Source of the DNA: Xanthobacter oligotrophicus
GTDB taxonomy: Bacteria; Pseudomonadota; Alphaproteobacteria; Rhizobiales; Xanthobacteraceae
Direction of reading: 5' to 3'
Assembly: GCF_008364685.1 (NCBI RefSeq)
Contig: NZ_VTTL01000003.1
Span: forward strand, 310,001 to 374,000
DNA: 64,000 bases
Notes under the pieces: generated by a model
Told to the model about the DNA's origin: nothing
The model's input: only the letters and a program-made list of their open reading frames with translations
Databases searched by the model: none
Translations under genes and position numbers: made by a program
In this document: one piece after another, positions 37,489-44,867 of the stretch
How the letters are laid out: every line of letters begins with the position of its first letter
Position numbering within the stretch: the first letter of the stretch is position 1

Positions 37489-38075
37489 CACACCCCCGGC
37501 GGCAAATGGTCGGCGACATCGTCCAGCGTGCCGGTGGGCGCGAGATACTCGATGAGCCGCAGGGTGCGGTCCCCGGTGCCGGCGAGCTTGGCGATGATGG
37601 CGCGCAGCGCCTTGAAATCGGCCGCCGAGAGCGGCTCGAACAGGGCGTCGTTGGCCGGCACCTGAACCCGCGTCAGCTCGGCGAGGCGGCGCTCGGCCTC
37701 GGCGGTCACGGCCAGCACCACGCGGCGGCGATCGTCCGGGTTCGGCACCTTGGTGACGAGGCCGGCCTGGACCAGCTTGTTGACCTCGATGGTCACGAAC
37801 GCACCCGACAGATGCAGATGCTCGGCCAGCGCGTTGACGCCCAGTTCCGGAGCGCTGCGGCTGAGCCGGGCGATGGAATTGAGGATGGTGTATTGGGTGC
37901 CCGACAGCCCGATGAGGCCGCCGAGCCGGTTGCGCACCTCCTGCAGGGCGGCGGCGAACGCCAGCATGTTGTGCACCATCTCGCGGAATTCGAGATCCGA
38001 CCCGTTCACCAGCAAGGCGGCGCGGGACGCGGTCAAGGGCAGTCGCCGGCGGGCTTTGGGCGTCGATTGCGGCAT
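37488..38075 (-). CDS. MarR-family transcriptional regulator
   Basis: 195 residues. The winged-helix core lies at about 60-150: LSGTQYTILNSIARL, then LAEHLHLSGAFVTIEVNKLV as the recognition helix and the wing KVPNPDDRRRVVLAVT, the DxRxxxxxLT hallmark of MarR. It is divergent from the flavin reductase/HpaB genes across a 182-bp region that holds a perfect 8-bp palindrome, so it probably represses them and responds to an aromatic ligand. CAGGGAG 8 nt upstream fixes the ATG at 38075; the frame is open further but Pro/Arg-rich. The stop codon touches repeat A. Confidence 0.9.
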   Translation of the reverse strand: MPQSTPKARRRLPLTASRAALLVNGSDLEFREMVHNMLAFAAALQEVRNRLGGLIGLSGTQYTILNSIARLSRSAPELGVNALAEHLHLSGAFVTIEVNKLVQAGLVTKVPNPDDRRRVVLAVTAEAERRLAELTRVQVPANDALFEPLSAADFKALRAIIAKLAGTGDRTLRLIEYLAPTGTLDDVADHLPPGV

Positions 38076-38218
38076 GCGGGCGCTCCCTGGTCGTGCCGAC
38101 GGCGGGCGCGGTGCCGACAGCGGGCCGTGGCCCGGACCCGCCTTTCCCCCGACGCGGACATATCCTGATCGCGCTTCATAGGCGCGCAAGGGCCTTGACG
38201 TCCATCGCCTCTTCATAA

Positions 38219-38237
38219 TAGCTTTGTTACAAAGCTA
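38219..38237. promoter_or_regulatory. Palindromic operator upstream of the HpaC-like gene
   Basis: TAGCTTTG-TTA-CAAAGCTA is a perfect inverted repeat 20 bp before the flavin-reductase ATG. A TTGACG -35-like hexamer lies at 38195-38200, so the palindrome covers the expected -10 region. The neighbouring divergent MarR-type regulator is the likely binder. Confidence 0.65.
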
Positions 38238-38257
38238 ATTGAAGCGGACATCGCCCC

Positions 38258-38764
38258 ATGTCGGCCACCACAGCAGACGCCTTCGACACCCGCGCCTTCC
38301 GGTGCACCCTCGGCGCCTTCGCAACCGGCGTCGCCATCGTCGCCGCCGAGGGCGAGGACGGCACCCTCGTCGGCATGACCATGAGTTCGTTCAACGCGGT
38401 CTCCCTCGACCCGCCGCTGGTGCTGTTCTCGGTGGCGCGCAACGCGCTCTCCCTGCCCGCGCTGAAGACGGCGCGCGCCTACGGCATCTCCGTGCTCGCC
38501 CAAAACCAGCAGGAGCTCTCCGGCCGCTTCGCCCGCGCGCAGGGGGAGAAATGGGCCGGGGTGGCGCTCCTGCGCGGGGCCGGCGGCGCGCCGCTGATCC
38601 CGCAGGCGGCGGCGCATCTGGAATGCGTCCCCCACGCCATCCACGATGGCGGCGACCACGAGATCTTCATCGCCCGCGTCCTCGCCCACCACTGCGAGCC
38701 CGCGGCGGACCCCCTCGTCTTCCATGCCGGACGCTATCGCAGCCTTTCGACCATCGCGTCCTGA
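38258..38764 (+). CDS. Flavin reductase (HpaC-like)
   Basis: 168 residues, one flavin-reductase-like split-barrel domain. FRCTLGAFATGVAIVAA and MTMSSFNAVSLDPPLVLFSVAR are the FMN-binding stretches, and YGISVLAQNQQELSGRFA follows. It should supply FADH2 or FMNH2, using NAD(P)H, to the two-component monooxygenase encoded 22 bp downstream. Expression is likely controlled from the palindrome just upstream. The ATG at 38258 fits the family N-terminus. Confidence 0.9.
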   Translation: MSATTADAFDTRAFRCTLGAFATGVAIVAAEGEDGTLVGMTMSSFNAVSLDPPLVLFSVARNALSLPALKTARAYGISVLAQNQQELSGRFARAQGEKWAGVALLRGAGGAPLIPQAAAHLECVPHAIHDGGDHEIFIARVLAHHCEPAADPLVFHAGRYRSLSTIAS

Positions 38765-38786
38765 CCCCCCTTCCGGAGCACCAGCC

Positions 38787-40271
38787 ATGATCAAGACCGG
38801 CAGCGCCCACATCGCCAGCCTCAGGGACGGCCGCGAGATCTTCCTCGACGGCCAGAAAATTTCCGACGCCACCGCCCACCCCGCCTTCCGCCGCGCGGTG
38901 GCCTCGGTGGGGCGCATGTTCGATTTCCACAGCGCGCCGGACAACAGGGCGCTGATGACCTTCGAGACCGACACCGGAACGCTCGCCAACCGCATCTGGC
39001 AGTTGCCCACGAGCTATGAGGAACTGAAGACCCGTCGCCGGGGCCTGGAAGCCTGGACCGAGCTGCACGCCGGCTTCCTCGGCCGCGCGCCGGACCATGT
39101 GGCCTCCTGCATCTCCGGCATGTACATGGGCCTCGACCAGTTCGAGCTGTACGATCCGGCCCGCGCCCGGGCGCTTGGCGATTACTATCGCCATGCCCGC
39201 GACAACGATCTTTATCTCACCTACGTCATCATCAACCCGCAGGCGGACCGCTCGAAGAACGCGGCGGAGCAGGCCGACCCGTTCCTGTCTGCCGCGATCG
39301 TGGACGAGGACACCTTGGGCATCACCGTGCGCGGGGCGAAGATGCTCGCCACCGGCGGCATCATGGCCAACGAGGTGTTCGTTACCTGCATCCAGCCGCT
39401 GCAGAAGGGCGAGGAGCGCTACGCCCTCTCCTTCGCCATTCCCATGAACACCAAGGGCCTGAAGATCCTGTCGCGCAAGTCCTATGAGGCGGCCGCGCCG
39501 TCCGTGTTCGACAATCCCCTGTCGAGCCGCTTCGACGAGAATGACGCGGTGCTCTACTTCGACGACGTGAAGGTGCCGTGGGACCGGGTCTTCATCGCCG
39601 GCGACATCGCCATGACCGGCCGGCAGTTCCATGCCACCCCGGCCCATGTCTACCAGAACTACCAGGCCCAGATCCGCCTGTCGGTGAAGCTGAAATTCCT
39701 GCTCGCCATCGCCCGGCGCACCGCCGAGGTGAACGGCACCACCGGCTTCCCGCAGGTGCGCGAGACCCTGGGCCAGCTCGCCGCCGAGGCCGCCATGGTG
39801 GACGCCTTCGTCACCGCCATGGAGGCCAAGGGCAGCTTCTACGGCCCCTATTTCGTGCCCGACCGCCACACCCTCTATGCCGCGCAGACGCTGACCCAGC
39901 AGCTCTACGGCAAGTTCATCACCAGCCTGCGGGAGCTGGCCGGCGGCGGCATGATCATGCTGCCCTCCTCGGTGCATGACTATCAGAACCCGGAGCTGGC
40001 CGCCCTCATCGCCAAGACCCAGCAGTCGCCTGCCGCCAGCGCGGAAGAAAAGGTGAAGTTCTACAAGCTCGCCTGGGACGCGGTGGGCTCGGAATTCGCC
40101 TCCCGCCACGCCCAGTACGAGATGTTCTACGCGGGTGCCGGCTTCGTGGTGAAGAACCACTCCTTCCGCACCTATGACTGGGCCGGCGCCGAGCGCCTGC
40201 TCGACATGATGCTCTCCTCCTATTCCCTCGCCGACGAAGTGGCCCAGCCCGCCGCCCGCGCCGCCGAGTGA
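38787..40271 (+). CDS. 4-hydroxyphenylacetate 3-monooxygenase-type oxygenase (HpaB family)
   Basis: 494 residues, the oxygenase component of a two-component FADH2-dependent aromatic hydroxylase. DGREIFLDGQ near the N-terminus, YVIINPQADRSK, the linker around GAKMLATGG and FVTCIQP, and the C-terminal FYAGAGFVVKNHSFRTYDW are typical. The family (HpaB, TftD, PvcC, HadA) ortho-hydroxylates or dehalogenates phenols, and the substrate here is open. The HpaC-like reductase precedes it, and a cupin and an amidase follow within 30-40 bp gaps, suggesting a four-gene catabolic or modification operon under MarR control. Confidence 0.9.
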   Translation: MIKTGSAHIASLRDGREIFLDGQKISDATAHPAFRRAVASVGRMFDFHSAPDNRALMTFETDTGTLANRIWQLPTSYEELKTRRRGLEAWTELHAGFLGRAPDHVASCISGMYMGLDQFELYDPARARALGDYYRHARDNDLYLTYVIINPQADRSKNAAEQADPFLSAAIVDEDTLGITVRGAKMLATGGIMANEVFVTCIQPLQKGEERYALSFAIPMNTKGLKILSRKSYEAAAPSVFDNPLSSRFDENDAVLYFDDVKVPWDRVFIAGDIAMTGRQFHATPAHVYQNYQAQIRLSVKLKFLLAIARRTAEVNGTTGFPQVRETLGQLAAEAAMVDAFVTAMEAKGSFYGPYFVPDRHTLYAAQTLTQQLYGKFITSLRELAGGGMIMLPSSVHDYQNPELAALIAKTQQSPAASAEEKVKFYKLAWDAVGSEFASRHAQYEMFYAGAGFVVKNHSFRTYDWAGAERLLDMMLSSYSLADEVAQPAARAAE

Positions 40272-40297
40272 TCCCTTTTCACCGCAGGACTGCCCCC

Positions 40298-40678
40298 ATG
40301 CCCATCACCAAGATCCACGACGAGTTCCACACCCTCGACCTCGCCACCGGCTGGGAAGTGCCGCCCGGCTATCCGGAAGGCATCAAGCAGAAGATCCTCT
40401 CCGGCGCGCTGGATGAAGAGAACAAGAGCGGCTCGCGCACGCGCCTGCTGAAGTTCGACGCCGGCGTCTTCACCACCAAGCCCTTCGTGCACGAATACTG
40501 GGAAGAGGTGTTCCTGGTCACCGGCGATCTCACCGTGGGCAATGACGACAAGGGCGAGGGCGGCGAGAGCTTCTCGCCCTTCACCTATGCGGTGCGCCCC
40601 CCGGGCGCGTTCCACGGGCCGTTCAAATCGGATAAGGGCTGCATGCTGCTCGAAATCCACTATTTCGACCCGGCCTGA
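40298..40678 (+). CDS. Cupin-domain protein
   Basis: 126 residues, a single cupin. Motif 1 is PFVHEYWEEVFLVTGDLTVG (a His and Glu ligand set) and motif 2 is RPPGAFHGPFKSDKGC with a further His, so a metal site is plausible. It is encoded between an HpaB-type oxygenase and an amidase. It could be a small dioxygenase, an isomerase or a sensor; no specific family is recognised. GCAGGA 8 nt upstream supports the ATG at 40298. A GTG at 40268 overlapping the HpaB stop is an alternative start. Confidence 0.8.
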   Translation: MPITKIHDEFHTLDLATGWEVPPGYPEGIKQKILSGALDEENKSGSRTRLLKFDAGVFTTKPFVHEYWEEVFLVTGDLTVGNDDKGEGGESFSPFTYAVRPPGAFHGPFKSDKGCMLLEIHYFDPA

Positions 40679-40713
40679 TCCCGCCCACCCCCTCTGCTGA
40701 TCCGGACTTCGCC

Positions 40714-42072
40714 ATGCCCCAGCCGACCCTTGCCGCCCTCGCCCAAGACCTCGCCTCCGGGCGCACCACGGCGCGGGCCCTGGCGGAGGCCTGCCTCGAT
40801 CGCATCGCCGACCCGGCCGGCGAAGGCGCCCGCGCCTTCGTCTCGGTGAACCGGGAGGGCGCGCTGAAGGCGGCGCAGGCGCAGGATGACCTGCGGCAGG
40901 CGGGGGCGGCGCCCTCGCCCTTCGCCGGCATCCCCATTTCGGTGAAGGACCTGTTCGACGTTCAGGGCGAGGTCACCGCCGCCGGCTCCAAGGTGCTGAA
41001 GGACCATGCGCCCGCCACGGCGGATGCCCCGGCGGTGGCGCGCCTGCGCCGGGCGGGGTTCGTCCTCCTCGGCCGCAACACCATGACCGAGTTCGCCTAT
41101 TCCGGCCTCGGCATGAACCCGCATTACGGCCACCCGCGCGCCCCGTTCGAGCGCGCGGAAGGTGAAAGCCAGACCGGTGGGCGCGTCTCCGGCGGCTCCA
41201 GCTCCGGCGGGGCGGTGGCGGTGGCGGACGGCATGGCCCACGCCGCGCTCGGCACCGACACCGGCGGCTCCTGCCGCATCCCGGCGGCCTTCTGCGGCAT
41301 CACCGGCTACAAGCCCACCGCCAGCCGTGTGCCGCGCGAGGGCGCCTTCCCGCTCTCCACGACGCTGGATTCCATCGGCCCCATCGCCCGCTCGGTGGCC
41401 TGCTGCGCGGCGCTGGACGCCATCCTCGCCGGCGCCGAGCCGGCGCCGCTGGCGCCGCGCCCGGTCAAGGGGCTGCGCCTGCTGGTGCCCACCACCGTGG
41501 CGCTGGACGGGCTCGACCCCGAGGTCGCCAAGGCCTTCGAAGTGGCGGTGGACGCGCTGGCGCAGGCCGGCGCGCATATCGTCTCCGCGCCCTTCCCGGA
41601 GTTCGGCGAGGTGGCCACCATCAACGCCAAGGGCGGCTTTTCCGCCGCTGAGAGCTATGCGGTGCATCGCCGCCTGCTGGCGGAGAAGGCCGACGCCTAC
41701 GATCCGCGCGTCGCCGGCCGCATCAAGCGCGGGGCCGAGCAGTCGGCCGCCGATTATGTGGAGCTGGTGGCCGCGCGCCGGGCGCTGGTGGCGCGGGCGG
41801 CGGCGCGGCTTGCCGGCTTCGACGCGCTGGTGATGCCCACGGTCGCCATCCTGCCGCCGAAGATCGCCGATCTCGCCACCGACGACGACGCCTATGGCCG
41901 CGCCAACATCCTTTCCCTGCGCAACCCCACCCTCATCAACATGATCGACGGCTGCGCCATCTCCCTGCCCCTCCCCGGCGCGCCCGTAGGGCTGATGCTG
42001 GCCGGCGCGCCCGGCACGGATGCAGCCCTCTTCGCCATCGCGGCAGGGGTGGAGGCGGCGCTGGCGGCCTGA
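40714..42072 (+). CDS. Amidase signature-family amidohydrolase
   Basis: 452 residues. The Ser-cisSer-Lys triad is visible: Lys in ISVKDLFDVQG, the Gly/Ser-rich block GGSSSGGAVAVADG and the nucleophile region GTDTGGSCRIPAAFCG. It hydrolyses an amide or possibly a small ester; family members range from GatA and aryl-amidases to urethanases. It is not GatA, since no gatC or gatB flank it. As the last gene after HpaC/HpaB/cupin it may release an aromatic acid or phenol from an amide before or after hydroxylation, which is inference. Confidence 0.9.
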   Translation: MPQPTLAALAQDLASGRTTARALAEACLDRIADPAGEGARAFVSVNREGALKAAQAQDDLRQAGAAPSPFAGIPISVKDLFDVQGEVTAAGSKVLKDHAPATADAPAVARLRRAGFVLLGRNTMTEFAYSGLGMNPHYGHPRAPFERAEGESQTGGRVSGGSSSGGAVAVADGMAHAALGTDTGGSCRIPAAFCGITGYKPTASRVPREGAFPLSTTLDSIGPIARSVACCAALDAILAGAEPAPLAPRPVKGLRLLVPTTVALDGLDPEVAKAFEVAVDALAQAGAHIVSAPFPEFGEVATINAKGGFSAAESYAVHRRLLAEKADAYDPRVAGRIKRGAEQSAADYVELVAARRALVARAAARLAGFDALVMPTVAILPPKIADLATDDDAYGRANILSLRNPTLINMIDGCAISLPLPGAPVGLMLAGAPGTDAALFAIAAGVEAALAA

Positions 42073-42289
42073 GCGGGGCGGGTGGATGCCGGAGCTTCAA
42101 GCTGCGGCAGTCCGCTCACCATCGTGCTTTTTGGGGCAAATTGGTATCAGGGTGGAGCTTGCCCTGAATGGAATGCATTTCTGTATTGCGGAAAATGCGG
42201 ATTGTGCATTGCAGCAATCACGGTATGTTCATCGCAGATAAGCGCACCGAAACCTAGGCCGTCGGCCGCACGCGTGCGCAGAGGCTGAC

Positions 42290-42664
42290 ATGAACAACAT
42301 CCTCAAGATCGTCGGCGCGGCCGGCCTCCTTGCCACGGCGGCTGTGACCGTGGCCGCCACCACCTTCGCCGGCGAGCCGCTTCCCGCGGAGCGTCAGGCC
42401 ATCGTGACCCACCTGGGCGGCAAGGCTTCCGCCGTGACCTATTGGGTCAAGGATGCCAAGGGCTACGAGGTGATCACCACCGTCGATGCCGCCGCCGAGC
42501 CCAACGCCGCTCCGGCCGTGATCCGCGTGTCCACGCTGCTCCAGCCCGGCCAGCAGCAGGTGATCTCCCTGCCCGGCCCGGTGGGCCGCAGCGGCACCAC
42601 CCTGAAGATCAGCCGCGTGGCCGACCACGTGGAAGTGGAGAAGGTCGGCGCGCTCTCCTTCTGA
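42290..42664 (+). CDS. Small exported protein of unknown function
   Basis: 124 residues with a signal peptide (hydrophobic residues 6-24, likely cleavage near TTFAG). The mature ~97 residues look like one small beta-rich domain without cysteines or recognisable motifs (AIVTHLGGKASAVTYWV, STLLQPGQQQVISL). High GC3 and a well-formed terminator 30 bp downstream support a real gene. The 217 bp upstream are AT-richer than average, as expected for a promoter. The function is not recognised. Confidence 0.7.
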   Translation: MNNILKIVGAAGLLATAAVTVAATTFAGEPLPAERQAIVTHLGGKASAVTYWVKDAKGYEVITTVDAAAEPNAAPAVIRVSTLLQPGQQQVISLPGPVGRSGTTLKISRVADHVEVEKVGALSF

Positions 42665-42691
42665 GCCCCACCTTCGACGCAGTGCAGCACA

Positions 42692-42718
42692 GGGCGTCCG
42701 CCACGCGGGCGCCCTTTT
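42692..42718 (+). terminator. Rho-independent terminator after the small exported protein gene
   Basis: GGGCGTCCGC / GCGGGCGCCC forms a 10-bp stem with one G-T wobble and a 3-nt loop, followed by TTTT. Confidence 0.85.
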
Positions 42719-42792
42719 GCTTGTCCGCGACCGCTCCGGGACAGGGTCGACAAGGCGCCGAAGCCTCATGAAGAAGAAACATCGATGGTTCG

Positions 42793-42820
42793 TTGACGAC
42801 TTATCGAGATGACTTAACAT
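42793..42820 (+). promoter_or_regulatory. Candidate sigma-70-type promoter
   Basis: TTGACG (42793-42798) and TAACAT (42815-42820) are separated by 16 bp in a locally AT-rich stretch. This would give a leader of about 70 nt before the 37-codon ORF at 42895 and the MarR-type gene at 43005. Confidence 0.45.
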
Positions 42821-42894
42821 CCCCCCACGGGCAACCAGCCACCTGACTTCATGGCGCTGCCGAAACGGGCGCATCCGCCGGGGATGAGGACACC

Positions 42895-43008
42895 ATGGGC
42901 ACACTTTCGGGCTTTGCCTGCGGTTCCGGCACCCACGCCGCCCCGGCTCTCGCCTTGCCTCTGGCGGCCTCCGGTCCTGCCCGCCCCACCTTTCTGGTGA
43001 GGCCATGA
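42895..43008 (+). CDS. Candidate 37-codon upstream ORF coupled to a MarR-type gene
   Basis: ATG at 42895 with GGATGAGGA 4 nt upstream opens 37 codons (MGTLSGFACGSGTH..). The TGA overlaps the downstream ATG at 43005 (ATGA). The peptide has no recognisable motif; its Ala/Pro/Leu-rich content may reflect only local base composition. It may be a leader that couples translation to the regulator gene. Confidence 0.35.
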   Translation: MGTLSGFACGSGTHAAPALALPLAASGPARPTFLVRP

Positions 43009-43538
43009 ACGACGCCGTGGGCGAGAAGGGCCGCCCCTGCCCCGCCATCGTCTCCTCCGCCCACCTCGCGGACGGGGCGCTGCCGGCGCTGTCCGAGTTC
43101 GAGTTCGGCCTCAACATGCTCATCCATGCCTATGGCCGCTGGATGGTGCGCTGCATGGCGGCGGCGGGCGTGCCGGACCTGTCGCCCCTCGACGTGCAGG
43201 TGCTCCACCACGTGGTGCATCGCGACCGGCCGAAGACCATCGCCGACCTGTGCCTCGTGCTGGACGTGGAGGATACCCACCTCGTCACCTATGCGGCCAA
43301 GAAGCTCCAGGCCCTCGGCCTCGTGGCCTCCGGGCGGCGGGGCAAGGAGAAGACCCTCATCGCCTCGCAGCAGGGCCGCGCCACCTGCGAGCGCTATCGC
43401 GAGGTGCGCGAGGCCCTGCTCACCGGCGCCGTGGCGGCCACCGGCATCGCCCCCGACAAGCTCTCGGAGATCGCCGCCCTCATGCGCGCCCTCTCCGGCC
43501 ATTACGACCAGGCCGCCCGCGCCGCCGCCTCGCTCTGA
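43005..43538 (+). CDS. MarR-like winged-helix regulator
   Basis: 177 residues. The winged-helix core is LSPLDVQVLHHVVHRDRPK, then IADLCLVLDVEDTHLVTYAA with KKLQALGLVASGRRGKEKTL as helix and wing. The DxRxxxxxLT wing motif of classical MarR is changed (GRRGKEKTLIAS), which fits a predicted winged-helix DNA-binding subgroup in alphaproteobacteria. No obvious target is adjacent: the next gene downstream is a PHB depolymerase about 180 bp away. GGTGAGG lies 3 nt before the ATG, inside the end of the small upstream ORF. Confidence 0.8.
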   Translation: MNDAVGEKGRPCPAIVSSAHLADGALPALSEFEFGLNMLIHAYGRWMVRCMAAAGVPDLSPLDVQVLHHVVHRDRPKTIADLCLVLDVEDTHLVTYAAKKLQALGLVASGRRGKEKTLIASQQGRATCERYREVREALLTGAVAATGIAPDKLSEIAALMRALSGHYDQAARAAASL

Positions 43539-43541
43539 ACT

Positions 43542-43600
43542 CTTGCAGTGACGCGTTGTCTTCACGCGAACCGGTGGTCCCTTCGCTGGAAAGCGCTCTG
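43542..43600 (-). repeat. Repeat family B, half copy
   Basis: CTTGCAGTGACGCG...TTCACGCGAACCGG...GCGCTCTG is the reverse complement of the left half of the 51341 element with several differences. It begins 4 bp after the stop of the MarR-like gene. The second arm is missing. Confidence 0.7.
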
Positions 43601-43720
43601 ATCCGCGCCGCCGGCGGACCGGGGTAGGGATGTTTTCGCCTGTCCCGTCAGGGGCATGGCGCGGCGGGGACAACTGGCTCTATGATGCCCACTGACCATG
43701 CGGGAGGTTCGACCGGCGCC

Positions 43721-44854
43721 ATGTGGCTTGACGATCTGCGCCCCCTTCACTTCGGGGCGCCCGCCGAAAGCGAGCGCCTGAACGAAGCGGCCTACCAGGC
43801 CTTCGGCATCGCCGGGCTCGGCGCGAGCGTGGCGGACGTGGTGGGAGCCCGCCTGCCGTTCGGCCAGTTGCGGATCTTCTCGCGCAGCCCGCAGCCGCGT
43901 CGCCGGGTGCTGGTGGTGGCGCCCATGGCCGGGGCCTATCCCTTCCTCATGCGCGACCTGGTGATGGCGCTGCTCGACGTCGCCGACGCGGTGGCGGTCA
44001 CCGAATGGCCCAATGCCCGCTACGTGCCGGTCTCGGCCGGGCGCTTCGGCTTTGCCGAAAACTGCGTGGAGACCGCGCAGATGGCGCGCGCGCTGGCGGG
44101 GGACGTTCTGGCGGGGGATACGGGCGGCATCCACATCATCGGCGTCTGCCAGGGGGCCCTGCCGGCCTTCGCCGCCGCCTGCCTCCTCGCCGAGGCGGGA
44201 ACCGCGCCGGCAAGCCTCAGCCTGATCGGCGGCCCCATCGATCCCTCGCGCAACCCCACCCGCCTGTGGCGCGTGCTGCAGGAACGCTCGCTGGAAGCGC
44301 TGGAGCGGCAGGTGATCGAGACCGTCTCCTCCGCCTTTCCCGGCGCCGGGCGGCGCATCTTCCCCGCCTGGCGGCAGATCGACGCCTTCGCCCTCTATCT
44401 GTGGCGCCAGAGCCTTTCGGGGGGCGACCTGCCGTTCCGCCTCGCCTTCGACGACGGCGACGACCCCGTGCGCTTTCCCCTCGCCCGCCTGTGCTGGAGC
44501 ATGATGGACGTGGCGGGCGAGTTCTTCATGGAGAATGTCGAAACCGTATTCCGCGAGAATGCCCTGGCCCGCGACCGTCTCACCGTCGCCGGGCACGAGG
44601 TGCGGGCCGAAGCCCTGTCCACCACTGCCCTCCTCACCGTGGAAGGGGAAGTGGACGACATCTCGGCCCGGACCCAGACCGAGGCCGCCCACGATCTGTG
44701 CGTCAACATTCCAGCCCACCTGAAGCGGCAGATCGTGGTGCCCAATGCGGGCCATTTCGCGCTGTTCTACGGCCGCCGCATGCGCGAAACGGTCCTTCCC
44801 GCCCTCGCCGAGGTGATGCAGGCCGCAGAGAGTGCCGTCCGGCCGGCGGCCTGA
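43721..44854 (+). CDS. phaZ: Intracellular polyhydroxyalkanoate (PHB) depolymerase, PhaZ type
   Basis: About 377 residues, alpha/beta hydrolase. The nucleophile is a cysteine in GVCQGALPAFAA, as in intracellular PHB depolymerases, which use Cys instead of the Ser lipase box. The acid is in LTVEGEVDDISA and the histidine in VPNAGHFALFYGRRMRE. It degrades stored polyhydroxybutyrate to hydroxybutyrate oligomers. The gene stands alone. Two starts are possible: ATG 43682 without a clear ribosome site, and ATG 43721 with GGGAGGT about 12 nt upstream. I chose the latter without strong conviction. Confidence 0.85.
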   Translation: MWLDDLRPLHFGAPAESERLNEAAYQAFGIAGLGASVADVVGARLPFGQLRIFSRSPQPRRRVLVVAPMAGAYPFLMRDLVMALLDVADAVAVTEWPNARYVPVSAGRFGFAENCVETAQMARALAGDVLAGDTGGIHIIGVCQGALPAFAAACLLAEAGTAPASLSLIGGPIDPSRNPTRLWRVLQERSLEALERQVIETVSSAFPGAGRRIFPAWRQIDAFALYLWRQSLSGGDLPFRLAFDDGDDPVRFPLARLCWSMMDVAGEFFMENVETVFRENALARDRLTVAGHEVRAEALSTTALLTVEGEVDDISARTQTEAAHDLCVNIPAHLKRQIVVPNAGHFALFYGRRMRETVLPALAEVMQAAESAVRPAA

Positions 44855-44867
44855 TCGAGCGCCGGTA

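Noticed and set aside
40268-40297. GTG start of the cupin gene overlapping the HpaB stop
   Set aside because: It would add ten residues unlike the cupin fold; the ATG at 40298 has its own ribosome site. Kept as an alternative only.
42082-42288. 68-codon frame in the AT-richer leader before the small exported protein
   Set aside because: Atypical codon use and no motif; the stretch looks like a promoter region.
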